Shown here in pieces: positions 15,758 to 24,884 of a stretch of 64,000 bases of DNA. The notes beneath the pieces are model-generated. The model was not told where the DNA came from, made no database searches, and worked only from the letters and a program-made list of their open reading frames with translations. Origin of the DNA: UBA4971 sp029551185 (lineage in GTDB: Bacteria > Bacillota > SHA-98 > UBA4971); assembly GCA_035593725.1 (NCBI GenBank), contig DAOSZN010000010.1, forward strand, positions 1 to 64,000. Direction: 5' to 3'. Within the stretch, counting starts at the first letter, position 1. Each line of letters opens with the position of its first letter. Position numbers and translations under genes: made by a program.

Positions 15758-17098
15758 TTGGATCGGCACGTGGTCACCATTGCAAAAGGGATAGAAGTTG
15801 TGGAACATGAAGGCCAACGGGTTCTCATAAACCCTGCTAACCGTGAGTGGATAAAACTTGCGGACTACGCATATGAGCTTGTTTTGAATCCGGAAGGGAA
15901 ACCCGTGCGACAGTTGGTTCTTGATGAGGCTTTGCAAACCGGGGCAGAACCCGAGACTATTAAGAGTCTCTTTCACTATTTGAAGGAATACGGGTTTCTG
16001 GCTGAAATCACTGATATGGTGACCCTTGCCCGTGCCTATCTCAATGTAACTGCGAGATGTAATCTAGCATGTCCTATGTGTTACTTTGCAAGTAATGACT
16101 CACCCGGGTATGACGAATTGTCTTGTGAAGCATTATTCCTGACCATTGATGCCTTATCCGAGGCCGGGGTCAGCAATCTTGCGATAAGCGGAGGCGAGCC
16201 GTTGCTCTTGCCGGATTTCCGCGACATATTGGATTATTCTACGAAGAAGTTCCCCATAATAACTATTCTCACAAATGGAACACTGATTACCCAGGAAGAC
16301 GCAAGACATATATCAAAGGCCAATGCAAGGGTACAAGTAAGCATTGAATCCGCCAATCCACAGGTTCATGACGGTATTCGCGGGCCGGGCAGCTTCAATA
16401 GGGCAATTGAAGGCGTTAAGATGCTGCTCAGGGCAGGAGTACATAACGTCGAGATCGTTCAAACTCTTACAAGAGACAGTATTCGCGAATCCAGAGGAGT
16501 TATTGAATTAGCCGGAGCGCTGGGTGTAACCTATCATTTCAGTCTGTTCCTGCCCGTAGGCAGGGGCATATGCCACATGGGCGACATGGAGATCACCACA
16601 GATGAATTGTTGAGACACTTCTTCAGGGTGTGTGACGCATCTCTTGAACGAAGACGGGAAGGGGAATTTCAGGCGCCTGACTTAAGTGATCTGACGTCTC
16701 CTTTTGAACTCATTGTAAAGGAGCGATGCGGCGCAGGTAGTTCCATTATCAGCATAGAGCCTGACGGTAAGGTGTATCCTTGCCCTGTGCTGCATACCGA
16801 GGGTATGGCCTTAGGAAAACTGCCTGATGAGCCGGTATGGGAAATTGTGAGACGAGGCAGGCGCAAGATGCCTGATGTCACCCGACTTCCTGGGTGTTCA
16901 GACTGCGATGTAGCTTTCTTCTGCGGAGGAGGGTGTCGTGCAAGGGCGTTCGCTCATACCGGCGATGTGTTTTCGAAAGATCCGTATTGCCGGTTCTATC
17001 AGCGTGTCTTACCGGCTTTTCTTTGGGAGTGGCGGGAAGACAGAGCTTTTTCCGACAACATGGAAGCGATCTTGTCCTCTGTTGGGAAAGGAGAATAA
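15758..17098 (+). CDS. Radical SAM/SPASM peptide maturase with PqqD-like N-terminal domain
   Basis: 446 residues from TTG 15758. An N-terminal PqqD-like domain (about residues 1-85; RHVVTIAKGIEVV, LNPEGKPVRQLV) matches the RiPP recognition element that binds leader peptides. The radical SAM motif CNLACPMC has cysteines at 101, 105 and 108, with ISGGEPLL after it. The SPASM domain has Cys in KERCGAG, YPCPVL, CSDCDVAFFCGGGC and DPYC. Such enzymes make thioether or carbon-carbon links in a precursor peptide. GGGGGAG (15745-15751) sits six bases before TTG 15758; ATG 15743 and GTG 15752 are alternatives, while a start at 15599 would overlap the peptide gene. Confidence 0.88.
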   Translation: MDRHVVTIAKGIEVVEHEGQRVLINPANREWIKLADYAYELVLNPEGKPVRQLVLDEALQTGAEPETIKSLFHYLKEYGFLAEITDMVTLARAYLNVTARCNLACPMCYFASNDSPGYDELSCEALFLTIDALSEAGVSNLAISGGEPLLLPDFRDILDYSTKKFPIITILTNGTLITQEDARHISKANARVQVSIESANPQVHDGIRGPGSFNRAIEGVKMLLRAGVHNVEIVQTLTRDSIRESRGVIELAGALGVTYHFSLFLPVGRGICHMGDMEITTDELLRHFFRVCDASLERRREGEFQAPDLSDLTSPFELIVKERCGAGSSIISIEPDGKVYPCPVLHTEGMALGKLPDEPVWEIVRRGRRKMPDVTRLPGCSDCDVAFFCGGGCRARAFAHTGDVFSKDPYCRFYQRVLPAFLWEWREDRAFSDNMEAILSSVGKGE

Positions 17099-17104
17099 AC
17101 AGCG

Positions 17105-17854
17105 GTGACTGCGCTGACTTATGTCCTTCTCGGGATCTCACTTGTGGTAAGGCTTTTTGTGTCTTCGGAAGCCTGCAAGCGAAATGACGCGACAGATGCT
17201 ACAACTTCAGTGGTTTTTCTCTCATTGATCTCCGCCGGGATTATACACCGGGGAGATCCCCTGGACATATACGGCCTTAGCTTGTCATCGTTATTCAGGT
17301 GTTCTTGGACTGCCATATTTCTTCTATGGGCAACCGCATTTACCATAGGCAGAGTGGCAAATGCTTTGATTCTTCATCCCGGCACAGGTTTTGAAGAGAT
17401 GTTGGCAAGAGGGCATGCAAGCCCGGGTGGGGTTTATCTTTCTTTGAAAGATTACCCGAACCTCTGCGGGCTGATGTTAGGGGTACCTATGATATGGTCC
17501 CAGACCTTCATGGAGGAGTTCATATTCCGAGGGTTATTAGTCTCACTGGGCAAATGGTTCTATGGCTTGTTGGGGATATCAGAGCCTTTTGCCGGTTTTC
17601 TCAGTATTATAGGTTCTGCGATTATGTTTGGGCTCGTTCATTTTGTCCCTGCATTTTACCGTTTAAGGGGAAAGAGCATCCTGATCCCGCTATATGCGTT
17701 TATCATGCCGACTACACTTGGGATGATTTTTTCCTTGCTGAACCGGGTGTCATATTCCCTTTGGTCCGGGTGGATTGTGCACTTCGGCCTGAACTATGCA
17801 GGGTTTATGTGGGACAGGATATCAGGAAAATGGGAGGCGTATGGCCCGGCGTAA
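17105..17854 (+). CDS. CPBP family intramembrane metalloprotease (SkfC-like position)
   Basis: 249 residues with several membrane segments. It has the CPBP/CAAX-protease-like signature: EEFIFRG (double Glu then Arg) near residue 138 and FGLVHFVP near 178, with a final His/Asn segment (HFGLNYAGF). CPBP proteases in peptide operons cleave leaders in the membrane or give self-immunity. The GTG start follows AAGGAG about eleven bases upstream and sits 6 bp after the maturase stop. The following ATPase gene starts within its last codons. Confidence 0.85.
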   Translation: MTALTYVLLGISLVVRLFVSSEACKRNDATDATTSVVFLSLISAGIIHRGDPLDIYGLSLSSLFRCSWTAIFLLWATAFTIGRVANALILHPGTGFEEMLARGHASPGGVYLSLKDYPNLCGLMLGVPMIWSQTFMEEFIFRGLLVSLGKWFYGLLGISEPFAGFLSIIGSAIMFGLVHFVPAFYRLRGKSILIPLYAFIMPTTLGMIFSLLNRVSYSLWSGWIVHFGLNYAGFMWDRISGKWEAYGPA

Positions 17855-18702
17855 GGTATTTGGGGGGATGGGTTACGTCTTATGTAGAGTTTTCCGATGT
17901 AACAAAGGTATATAGGGATTTCCGGGGTAGGCCTGTGGCCACTGGAATAGAGGGGCTTTCCTTTTCTATCCGGGAGGGGGAGACATTGGCGCTCCTCGGG
18001 CCTAACGGGTCAGGCAAGACTACAGTCATCAAGCTTCTTGCAGGCCTTCTAATTCCCACTTCAGGAAGGATCACAGTCGGTGGGGTCGATGTGATCCAAA
18101 ATCCCAGGAAAGCATTGGAAAATGTGGGTGTAATGCTTGGTGACGCGCGTTCAATTTACTGGAGGCTCACTGCGCAAGATAATCTGGAGTACTTTGGTGC
18201 GCTAAGGGGAGTTTGCGGCAAGAAGTTACGGGAACGCATAGGGGCTTTGGCAAGGCTGTTGGATTTCGAAAGCGTTTTGACCAGGCGTGTGGGAGAGCTG
18301 TCCCGCGGTATGCGCCAGAGACTGCTTCTTGCCATAGCGCTGCTGCCTAATCCGCGCCTATTGATACTGGATGAACCTACATTCGGGCTTGATGTGCTAT
18401 CCAGACATGAGATCCGACGACTCCTTCGTGAAATCGTATCAACAAAACACTGCGCCATTGTTATCGCTACGCATCAGATGGAGGAAGCTGAGGAACTTGC
18501 CGGCCGCGTTTGTATCCTCAGGCGAGGCAAGGCAGTGGCTCTGGATACCGTGGAAGGTTTGACAAGGAAGATAAACGGGGCGAGAGACGGTCAGGTTGCA
18601 TCATCGCTTTTGCTTGAGGAGGTATTCCTCGAGGTGACGAGGGAAGAAAGCAAAGGAAGGGCGGAAGTATTTCATGACAGGGCCGGCTATCCTTTGGGCT
18701 GA
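17830..18702 (+). CDS. ABC exporter ATP-binding protein of the RiPP operon
   Basis: 290 residues. Walker A LLGPNGSGKTT, signature LSRGMRQRL, Walker B LLILDEPTFGLDV and the switch His in IATHQMEE are all present. The open frame extends far upstream, but that part is the antiphase of the protease gene. ATG 17830, which overlaps the protease gene by 25 bp, or TTG 17860 is the likely start; both imply translational coupling. It energises the permease encoded next, probably to export the modified peptide or confer immunity. Confidence 0.85.
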   Translation: MGGVWPGVRYLGGWVTSYVEFSDVTKVYRDFRGRPVATGIEGLSFSIREGETLALLGPNGSGKTTVIKLLAGLLIPTSGRITVGGVDVIQNPRKALENVGVMLGDARSIYWRLTAQDNLEYFGALRGVCGKKLRERIGALARLLDFESVLTRRVGELSRGMRQRLLLAIALLPNPRLLILDEPTFGLDVLSRHEIRRLLREIVSTKHCAIVIATHQMEEAEELAGRVCILRRGKAVALDTVEGLTRKINGARDGQVASSLLLEEVFLEVTREESKGRAEVFHDRAGYPLG

Positions 18703-19456
18703 ACTGAAAAGAGGTATGAAAAACCACTTGGCATATCCGGTTCAGGCTGCGTGTGAAATCATTACCGTGATATTCATTGCAATAGTCATACCGTCATTTA
18801 CGGAAGGGTCTTTTCCCAGGGGCATCTCAGGCGTTGCGGTGGAAAGGCCGGAAAAGATCACTGCGTTTATCATGGTTTTTATTGCGCTCATCGGTCTTCA
18901 GATTGTCCATCGGGTGGTGAGGGAAGAGTCAGATCTTGGAACCCTTGAGCAATTGTGCCTTTCGCCCATTGGGTTGCCTTCTCTCATAATGTTCCGTTGT
19001 GCTGCTGACACCATCAGGATGGCGCCGATTGTCCTAATAGTCGCAGGGATGGTTTCACCGCGTCAACAACTGGGCCAAATCCTTGTTATGGTGCCTGTGA
19101 TCATCTTCTTCATGAACATAGGTATGCTTGGAATGGGTTTTTTGCTGGGTTCTCTTACGCTTGTTGCCAAACGCACCGGATTCATCCCGAACCTGGCAAG
19201 CCTTGCCTTATTACCGTTTGCCTTGTCTCCTTCCGGTGAAATGCCGTACATACTGAAAATTGCAGGCTCGATCGTGCCTTTTGCCCATGGGGTCAGATTA
19301 ATGGAGCCTACGCTTAAAGGCTCTCCTGTTGCCTTATGGATACCGGATCTTCTCAAGCTGTGCCTTTTGAGTTGTTCATGGCTTATCCTTGGTATCCGGT
19401 GTTTCGTCATGGCTGAAAGATTTGCCAGACAGAGGGGGCTGCTTGGGAAACACTGA
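18674..19456 (+). CDS. ABC-2 type permease of the RiPP operon
   Basis: 260 residues with six hydrophobic segments in the ABC-2 pattern, including EESDLGTLEQLCLSP (the cytosolic coupling region near residue 79) and the C-terminal PFAHGVRLMEPTL. The ATG overlaps the ATPase gene by 29 bp. With the ATPase it forms the exporter that closes the peptide-maturase-protease-exporter set. Confidence 0.85.
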   Translation: MTGPAILWAELKRGMKNHLAYPVQAACEIITVIFIAIVIPSFTEGSFPRGISGVAVERPEKITAFIMVFIALIGLQIVHRVVREESDLGTLEQLCLSPIGLPSLIMFRCAADTIRMAPIVLIVAGMVSPRQQLGQILVMVPVIIFFMNIGMLGMGFLLGSLTLVAKRTGFIPNLASLALLPFALSPSGEMPYILKIAGSIVPFAHGVRLMEPTLKGSPVALWIPDLLKLCLLSCSWLILGIRCFVMAERFARQRGLLGKH

Positions 19457-19482
19457 AAAAGATTCGGCAAAGGGGGATTCTC

Positions 19483-19686
19483 TTGAGTTCTGATTCTTTG
19501 GAATTTGGGCTGATGCAAGCATGCCTTAGTTTGAGCCGAATATGCGCAAAGGAAGCAATATGGGTTAATTCGCCCGGTTCCAAATTGACCCTTATTCAAC
19601 ACGCAATCTGCTTCTTGGATATCGCCTGCCAATTCAAGTCTTCTACTAATAGCAGACTGTTTGCTGTTGGGCGCATTGCGAAGTAG
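19483..19686 (+). CDS. Small hypothetical ORF after the RiPP exporter
   Basis: A 67-residue frame starting at TTG 19483, with AAGGGGG about six bases upstream and 26 bp after the permease stop. The product has four cysteines and no recognised motif. A good ribosome binding site is the only support; codon use looks less regular than in the neighbouring genes. It may be a small immunity or accessory protein, or chance. Confidence 0.3.
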   Translation: MSSDSLEFGLMQACLSLSRICAKEAIWVNSPGSKLTLIQHAICFLDIACQFKSSTNSRLFAVGRIAK

Positions 19687-19757
19687 CAGGAATCGACTCC
19701 CCGTTAGAGAAGAAACAGAGTAAGATTTTTCTGCGCCTGAACAACGGGGGGAACAGA

Positions 19758-22493
19758 GTGATAAAACGATTCTTATCCATTCTTGTATTGATATTGCTGG
19801 CTGTCATAGTTGTCTTTTCGCGTCCGCTCGCAGGTATTTTTACTGATATATTATGGTTTGACAACCTTGGTTACCTAAGTGCGTTCTTGATTCCCATTTC
19901 ATCAAAACTGATTACAGGAATCATTGCCGGCCTGGTATCCTTTGTATTTCTATATGCTAATCTCAGTTTTACAGCAAGGAGAATAGGCAAATCCCGACGT
20001 GTTGCTGAACGCTATCCTGACGCTCCTCCTGAGCAAATGGCAAGGTCTATCCGCCGCACATTCCTGGTGTTTGCGATTTTGGCTGCGGTGCTTGCAGGAG
20101 CTGCCATGTCATCTCAGTGGTTGACAGTCCAAACCTTCTTGAACCGGACTGCCACAGGTATTACGGATCCCCTCTTTGACATGGATGAGGGTTATTACTT
20201 GTTTGTTCTACCATTTCAGCTCATAGTGTATCGGATGTCAATTTCTCTTGTCGTTGCTGCTCTTGTAGGAGTTCTTGCTCTTTATATGTTCACAGGTTCT
20301 ATTCATATAAAGGGCTTATGGAGTGGCGAAGGGGAAGGGGCAGCCAAGTTCCATGTAGGAGCCCTGGCAGCAGCGGCCTTATTCCTCAAGGCATGGGGAT
20401 ATAGACTTCAAGCCCTTACTTTAGTGTATTCCACCAGGGGAGTGGTATTCGGGGCCGGTTTCACAGATGTGCATGCCCTCCTTCCCGGGCTTCGTATCCT
20501 TGCTGTTCTGGCGATTGTCCTTGGAATCCTGGTGCTTGTCAGTGTATTTGTACGCACCCGGAAACTCTTGATTACGACCGCAGTGGTTTTTGTCGCTTGC
20601 TCATTTATCCTCGGCGGAGTATTCCCCGACCTTGTTCAGAAGTTCGCTGTTGAGCCCAGCGAGTTGTCAAGGGAAACGCCTTACATTGCGTATAATATTG
20701 AGTCCACCCGCAGAGCTTTCGGCTTGGATAAAATAACTGTCAAGTCTTTAGATGTCAATAATGATCTCACATTCGAGACGCTTGCTGAGGAACATAAGGA
20801 TACAATAGAAAACATAAGACTCTGGGACTGGCGTTCACTGGGCCAGACTTACGGGCAGCTCCAGGAGATCCGGGCTTACTATGATTTCTATGATATAGAC
20901 TTAGATAGGTACCCGGTAGGAGATAGAACCCTGCAGATGGCATTATCAGCCCGGGAACTGTCTTTGAGTCTCCTTCCGTCACAAGCCAGGACTTGGGTCA
21001 GTGAGCACTTAGTATATACTCACGGCTATGGACTTGCCATGAGCCCAACCGGCGAAGTTTCAAAAGAAGGGCTTCCTAAGTTTACCATCTCGGATATCCC
21101 ACCACGATCATCTTATCCCGGATTCGATGTGACCCGGCCTGAGCTCTATTATGGCGAGAAGACCGATAGTTATGTCATAGTCAACACTGCCTCAAAGGAG
21201 TTTGATTACCCTGAAGGAGATTCCAACGCATATACGGTCTACGAAGGGACAGGAGGGGTTCAGCTCTCCTCGTTAATCCGAAGAATAGCTTTTGCACTGC
21301 GCTTTGGCACTTCCAAGCTGTTATTCTCTGCAGATATCGGTCCGGAGAGCCGTGTGCTGTTTGATCGGAACATAAAGGATCGGGTGAAGAAAATCGCGCC
21401 GTTTCTTAAGTACGATGAAGATCCTTATCTCGTCTTGGTTGACGGCAGGCTTTTTTGGATGTGGGACGCATATACAGTGAGCAGGCTTTATCCGTATTCC
21501 CAGCCTACCTATGAAGGTTTCAACTATATCCGAAATTCTGCAAAAATCGTAATAGACGCCTACAGCGGGGATGTCACCTTCTATCTGTTCGATCCTTCTG
21601 ACCCTATTGCTAAGACCCTGTCAAAGATTTTCAAGGGGCTGTTTAAGCCTTTTGATGACATGCCTGACGCTCTTAAGGCGCATGTGCGTTACCCTGCGGA
21701 CCTCTTTGAGATCCAATCACGAGTGCTTTGTCTCTATCACATGACCAGGCCTGACACATTCTATAACACGGGAGACAGCTGGGAATTCCCTGTGGAAGTC
21801 TACGGGCAGGAGCGTGTCGAGGTATCGCCTTACTATGTGTTCATGAAAACACCCGGAGAGGAGCAGGCAGAGTACCTGTTAATCTTGCCTTTTGTACCTT
21901 CAGGCAAAGATAATATGATCGGATGGCTCATGGCAAGGTGCGATGTACCGCGCTTAGGAGAGCTGGTTTTGTACACTTTCCCCAAGGACAGACTAGTATA
22001 TGGGCCGATGCAGGTTGAATCCAGAATAGACCAGCACCCTGAAATATCCCAAGCCTTGACTCTCTGGAGCCAACGGGGATCTAAGGTCGTCAGAGGCAAT
22101 CTCTTGGTAATCCCTATCGAGCGTTCTCTCTTATATGTGGAGCCTCTCTACCTTTTGGCTGAACGGAGTGAGTTGCCGGAACTAAGGAGAGTGATCGTCG
22201 CGTTCGGGGACTCAGTAGCTATGGGAAATACGTTGGAAGACGCTCTTCGATCAGTTTTTGCTGCAGTATCCGGCGATGTCCGAAGAGCTGAAGTCAGAGA
22301 GACTGTGGGCTCCGGTCTTCAGGATGTTGTCCCTAAGGCACAAGATTTGACTGTGCGGGCATTAGTGGAAGATGCCATCAGAGCTTACGAAGAAGCTGAC
22401 AAGTATCTCAGCCAAGGGGATTTTGCAGGATTCGGAGAGTCCCTGGCCGAACTCGGAAGATTGCTTGAGGAGCTGAAAGAGAGGACGGAGTAG
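19758..22493 (+). CDS. UPF0182 family membrane protein
   Basis: 911 residues. Seven or so membrane helices lie in the first 310 residues, starting with a hydrophobic N-terminus (RFLSILVLILLAVIVVF) and the family's DILWFDNLGY. A large extracytoplasmic domain follows (YPSQPTYEGFNYIRNSAKIV-type region near 590, ARCDVPRLGELVLYTFPKDR near 740). Length and layout match UPF0182 (COG1615) proteins of Bacillota, cyanobacteria and actinobacteria, whose function is not known. The next gene begins 2 bp after its stop. Confidence 0.92.
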   Translation: MIKRFLSILVLILLAVIVVFSRPLAGIFTDILWFDNLGYLSAFLIPISSKLITGIIAGLVSFVFLYANLSFTARRIGKSRRVAERYPDAPPEQMARSIRRTFLVFAILAAVLAGAAMSSQWLTVQTFLNRTATGITDPLFDMDEGYYLFVLPFQLIVYRMSISLVVAALVGVLALYMFTGSIHIKGLWSGEGEGAAKFHVGALAAAALFLKAWGYRLQALTLVYSTRGVVFGAGFTDVHALLPGLRILAVLAIVLGILVLVSVFVRTRKLLITTAVVFVACSFILGGVFPDLVQKFAVEPSELSRETPYIAYNIESTRRAFGLDKITVKSLDVNNDLTFETLAEEHKDTIENIRLWDWRSLGQTYGQLQEIRAYYDFYDIDLDRYPVGDRTLQMALSARELSLSLLPSQARTWVSEHLVYTHGYGLAMSPTGEVSKEGLPKFTISDIPPRSSYPGFDVTRPELYYGEKTDSYVIVNTASKEFDYPEGDSNAYTVYEGTGGVQLSSLIRRIAFALRFGTSKLLFSADIGPESRVLFDRNIKDRVKKIAPFLKYDEDPYLVLVDGRLFWMWDAYTVSRLYPYSQPTYEGFNYIRNSAKIVIDAYSGDVTFYLFDPSDPIAKTLSKIFKGLFKPFDDMPDALKAHVRYPADLFEIQSRVLCLYHMTRPDTFYNTGDSWEFPVEVYGQERVEVSPYYVFMKTPGEEQAEYLLILPFVPSGKDNMIGWLMARCDVPRLGELVLYTFPKDRLVYGPMQVESRIDQHPEISQALTLWSQRGSKVVRGNLLVIPIERSLLYVEPLYLLAERSELPELRRVIVAFGDSVAMGNTLEDALRSVFAAVSGDVRRAEVRETVGSGLQDVVPKAQDLTVRALVEDAIRAYEEADKYLSQGDFAGFGESLAELGRLLEELKERTE

Positions 22494-22495
22494 GT

Positions 22496-23416
22496 TTGGT
22501 AAAAGTTGTGGTGGAATCCGACGGTTGTGATGTACGGTTCTCGAAAATAGCCCCATTTAGCCTTAAAGACACCCTCATGTGTGGCCAGGCGTTTAGATGG
22601 AAAAGCACAAGCAATGACCTTTGCGCGTATACCGGTGTCGTTAAAGGAAAAGTCCTTAAGGTCAGGCAGGAGGATGACTGCTTGATCTTAGAAGGCCCGG
22701 TGGATGAAGACACTGTGCGTATGACCTTGGATTACTTCGCTCTTGATGTTGATTTGGGAGAGATTGAGAATAAGCTGAGGGAAATTGACCCGGCAGTCGG
22801 TACTGCAATTGACTTTGCTCCCGGAATACGCCTTCTCAGGCAGGATCCTTGGGAAGCGATGGTAACCTTTATTATCTCAGCGCGAAACTCTATGCCTCTT
22901 ATTCGTCGATCCGTGGAGCTTTTGGCTGAAAAACACGGGGTTCCGATTTCTGAAAGGCGTCAGGGAGACTCCTGTGACGTGCATTTTAGCTTTCCAAGCC
23001 CTAAGATGTTGGCGGAAGCAGCTGTTGAAGAGCTCCTGGAGTGCAGGACAGGTTTTAAGGCGCCTTATATAAGAGAGGCTGCGGAAAGGATTGCGTTCGG
23101 GGGTTTTGATCTGTACGGAGTCGGGGATTTGGAATACGAGGAAGCAAAGAGTAAACTCATGGAATTTAAGGGAGTGGGCAGCAAAGTAGCTGACTGTATC
23201 CTCTTGTTCGCTTTCGGGTTTTATCAGGCATTTCCTATAGATGTATGGGTTACCCGAATTATGCGCTATCTTTATTTTGACAGCAAGAAGGTGCCGCTTC
23301 GTGTCATTTCAGAATTTGCCCATGAAAAATTCGGCGATTTAGCCGGATATGCCCAACAGTACCTGTTCTATTACGCCAGAAACAAGCTGGGCCCGGAGAT
23401 ACGTGGGCTTGAGTAA
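22496..23416 (+). CDS. 8-oxoguanine DNA glycosylase (OGG1/AlkA superfamily)
   Basis: 306 residues. An N-terminal OGG domain (MCGQAFRWKS) leads to the HhH-GPD fold with the hairpin GVGSKVADC carrying catalytic Lys230 and PIDVWV carrying Asp249. The 19-residue Lys-to-Asp spacing is the same as in human OGG1. The enzyme removes 8-oxoguanine opposite C and cuts the strand by beta-elimination. TTG start, 2 bp after the UPF0182 gene. Confidence 0.92.
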   Translation: MVKVVVESDGCDVRFSKIAPFSLKDTLMCGQAFRWKSTSNDLCAYTGVVKGKVLKVRQEDDCLILEGPVDEDTVRMTLDYFALDVDLGEIENKLREIDPAVGTAIDFAPGIRLLRQDPWEAMVTFIISARNSMPLIRRSVELLAEKHGVPISERRQGDSCDVHFSFPSPKMLAEAAVEELLECRTGFKAPYIREAAERIAFGGFDLYGVGDLEYEEAKSKLMEFKGVGSKVADCILLFAFGFYQAFPIDVWVTRIMRYLYFDSKKVPLRVISEFAHEKFGDLAGYAQQYLFYYARNKLGPEIRGLE

Positions 23417-23587
23417 GATTCACAGGCTTCGACTTGCTGTATGGTAAGTGATGGGAAAGGCGTATCTTGTCAATATGAGTAGAAGGAATAGAATATGAGC
23501 ATAGAGAATTAAGTTACGAAATACATTCTTCGTTCTTGCTTGACTGAATTTCTTTGGGAATCTTGACTATGGCCAGGAGGAGTTTTT

Positions 23588-23680
23588 ATGGCAGGAAAAG
23601 TCCCATCGAAGAAGGAAAAAAAGAAGCCTAAGAAGCAAAAACCTGAGCAGGTTAAATCCCAAAACATATCAAAAATATGA
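23588..23680 (+). CDS. Lysine-rich micropeptide, 30 residues
   Basis: ATG 23588 is preceded by AGGAGG with ideal spacing. The product starts MAGKVPSKKEKKKPKKQ and has 12 lysines with three prolines, so it is strongly basic and disordered-looking. It sits alone between the OGG gene and mreB. The ribosome binding site is among the best in the window, so I take it as real. Function unknown; nucleic acid or ribosome contact is a guess from charge. Confidence 0.65.
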   Translation: MAGKVPSKKEKKKPKKQKPEQVKSQNISKI

Positions 23681-23739
23681 TTTCTCATGAAACAGTGAGT
23701 TTTTTGCTTAGGTAATAAACATAGAAGGAGTAGAAGGGC

Positions 23740-24777
23740 GTGGCGCGTAGAAGAAACGGATTATTTGTCAAAGATATGGCTATAGATCTTGGTACCGCAA
23801 ACTCTCTTGCATATGTTGCAGGACGGGGCGTGGTTATAATTGAACCTTCGGTGGTCGCTATAGATGAGATATCAAATGAGGTAATTGCCGTAGGCGATGA
23901 AGCGAAGAGGATGATAGGTAGAACACCCGGCGCTATCCGTGCGGTACGGCCTTTGAAACAGGGGGTAATTGCCAGCTTTGATATGACAAAGCATCTTCTC
24001 CGCCATCTGATTCTGCGTGGTTGCAGAGGAAGGATGATTGTCAGGCCACGCGTTATTGTTTCAGTCCCTGCATATGTAACTGAAGTTGAGCGTCGTGCAG
24101 TAATCGATGCTACCGTTGAGGCAGGCGCAAGAGCTGCGTTCTTAATTGAAGAGCCGGTTGCTGCAGCTATCGGTGTAGGGCTTCCTGTCCAGGAACCTAC
24201 AGGCAGTATGGTAGTGGACATAGGAGGAGGCATGACTAACTCAGCGGTCATCTCGTTGGGAGGCATTGTGTCAGGCCGTTCTGCCAGAGTCGGCGGGGAT
24301 GACATGGATGAGGCTATTATCAAATACGTCCGAAAGAACTACAACCTTATGATAGGGGAACGGACCGCTGAGGATATAAAGACTAACATCGGATCAGTCT
24401 GGCCTCTGGATGAGGAACTCTCTATGGAAGTCCGAGGCAGAGACTATGTAACCGGACTGCCAAAGGGAATAACCTTATCATCGGTTGAAGTCCGGGACGC
24501 TTTGGCTGAACCTATGGCTGTTATTGCCGGCGGTGTCAGGAGCACGCTGGAAGATACCCCTCCCGAGCTTGTAGGAGATATCATAGATAGAGAGATTGTC
24601 GTCACAGGCGGCGGCGCTTTGCTTCGTGGCATAGATAAGTATTTTGCGAAGGAAACCGGCATTCGTGTCAAATGTGTGGAGAATCCCTTATTGAGTGTTG
24701 TGACAGGCGCAGGCAGGGCTCTCGAGGAGATCGATCTTTTGGAGAGAATCGCAACTGCCGGAAGTAAGGCGAAATAG
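23740..24777 (+). CDS. mreB: Rod-shape-determining protein MreB
   Basis: 345 residues, actin fold. Phosphate loop 1 is DLGTANSLAYV, followed by the MreB-typical EPSVVAID, VRPLKQGVIASFDMT, loop 2 VVDIGGGMTNSAVISLGG, and the adenosine motif VVTGGGALLRGID. Such proteins polymerise under the membrane and guide side-wall peptidoglycan synthesis. There are no mreC/mreD genes next to it, so it is a solitary mreB/mbl paralogue. GTG start at 23740 with AGAAGGAG upstream. Confidence 0.93.
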   Translation: MARRRNGLFVKDMAIDLGTANSLAYVAGRGVVIIEPSVVAIDEISNEVIAVGDEAKRMIGRTPGAIRAVRPLKQGVIASFDMTKHLLRHLILRGCRGRMIVRPRVIVSVPAYVTEVERRAVIDATVEAGARAAFLIEEPVAAAIGVGLPVQEPTGSMVVDIGGGMTNSAVISLGGIVSGRSARVGGDDMDEAIIKYVRKNYNLMIGERTAEDIKTNIGSVWPLDEELSMEVRGRDYVTGLPKGITLSSVEVRDALAEPMAVIAGGVRSTLEDTPPELVGDIIDREIVVTGGGALLRGIDKYFAKETGIRVKCVENPLLSVVTGAGRALEEIDLLERIATAGSKAK

Positions 24778-24819
24778 GAATTGTCACAAGCGTCCCGATT
24801 TTTGTCAGATGGAATTGAA

Positions 24820-24854
24820 GAGCCAACATAAGGTTTGATTCCTTATATTGGCTC
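24820..24854. terminator. Bidirectional hairpin between mreB and the symporter gene
   Basis: GAGCCAA-C-ATAAGG pairs with CCTTAT-A-TTGGCTC around TTTGATT, 13 pairs with one mismatch, in the gap between convergent genes. A T-run is lacking on both sides. Confidence 0.6.
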
Positions 24855-24884
24855 AAGTTGTCTTGGTACAACCTCAATCATAAA

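Noticed and set aside
17494..17829. Long N-terminal extension of the RiPP ABC ATPase
   Set aside because: It runs out of phase through the CPBP protease gene, which has its own conserved motifs.
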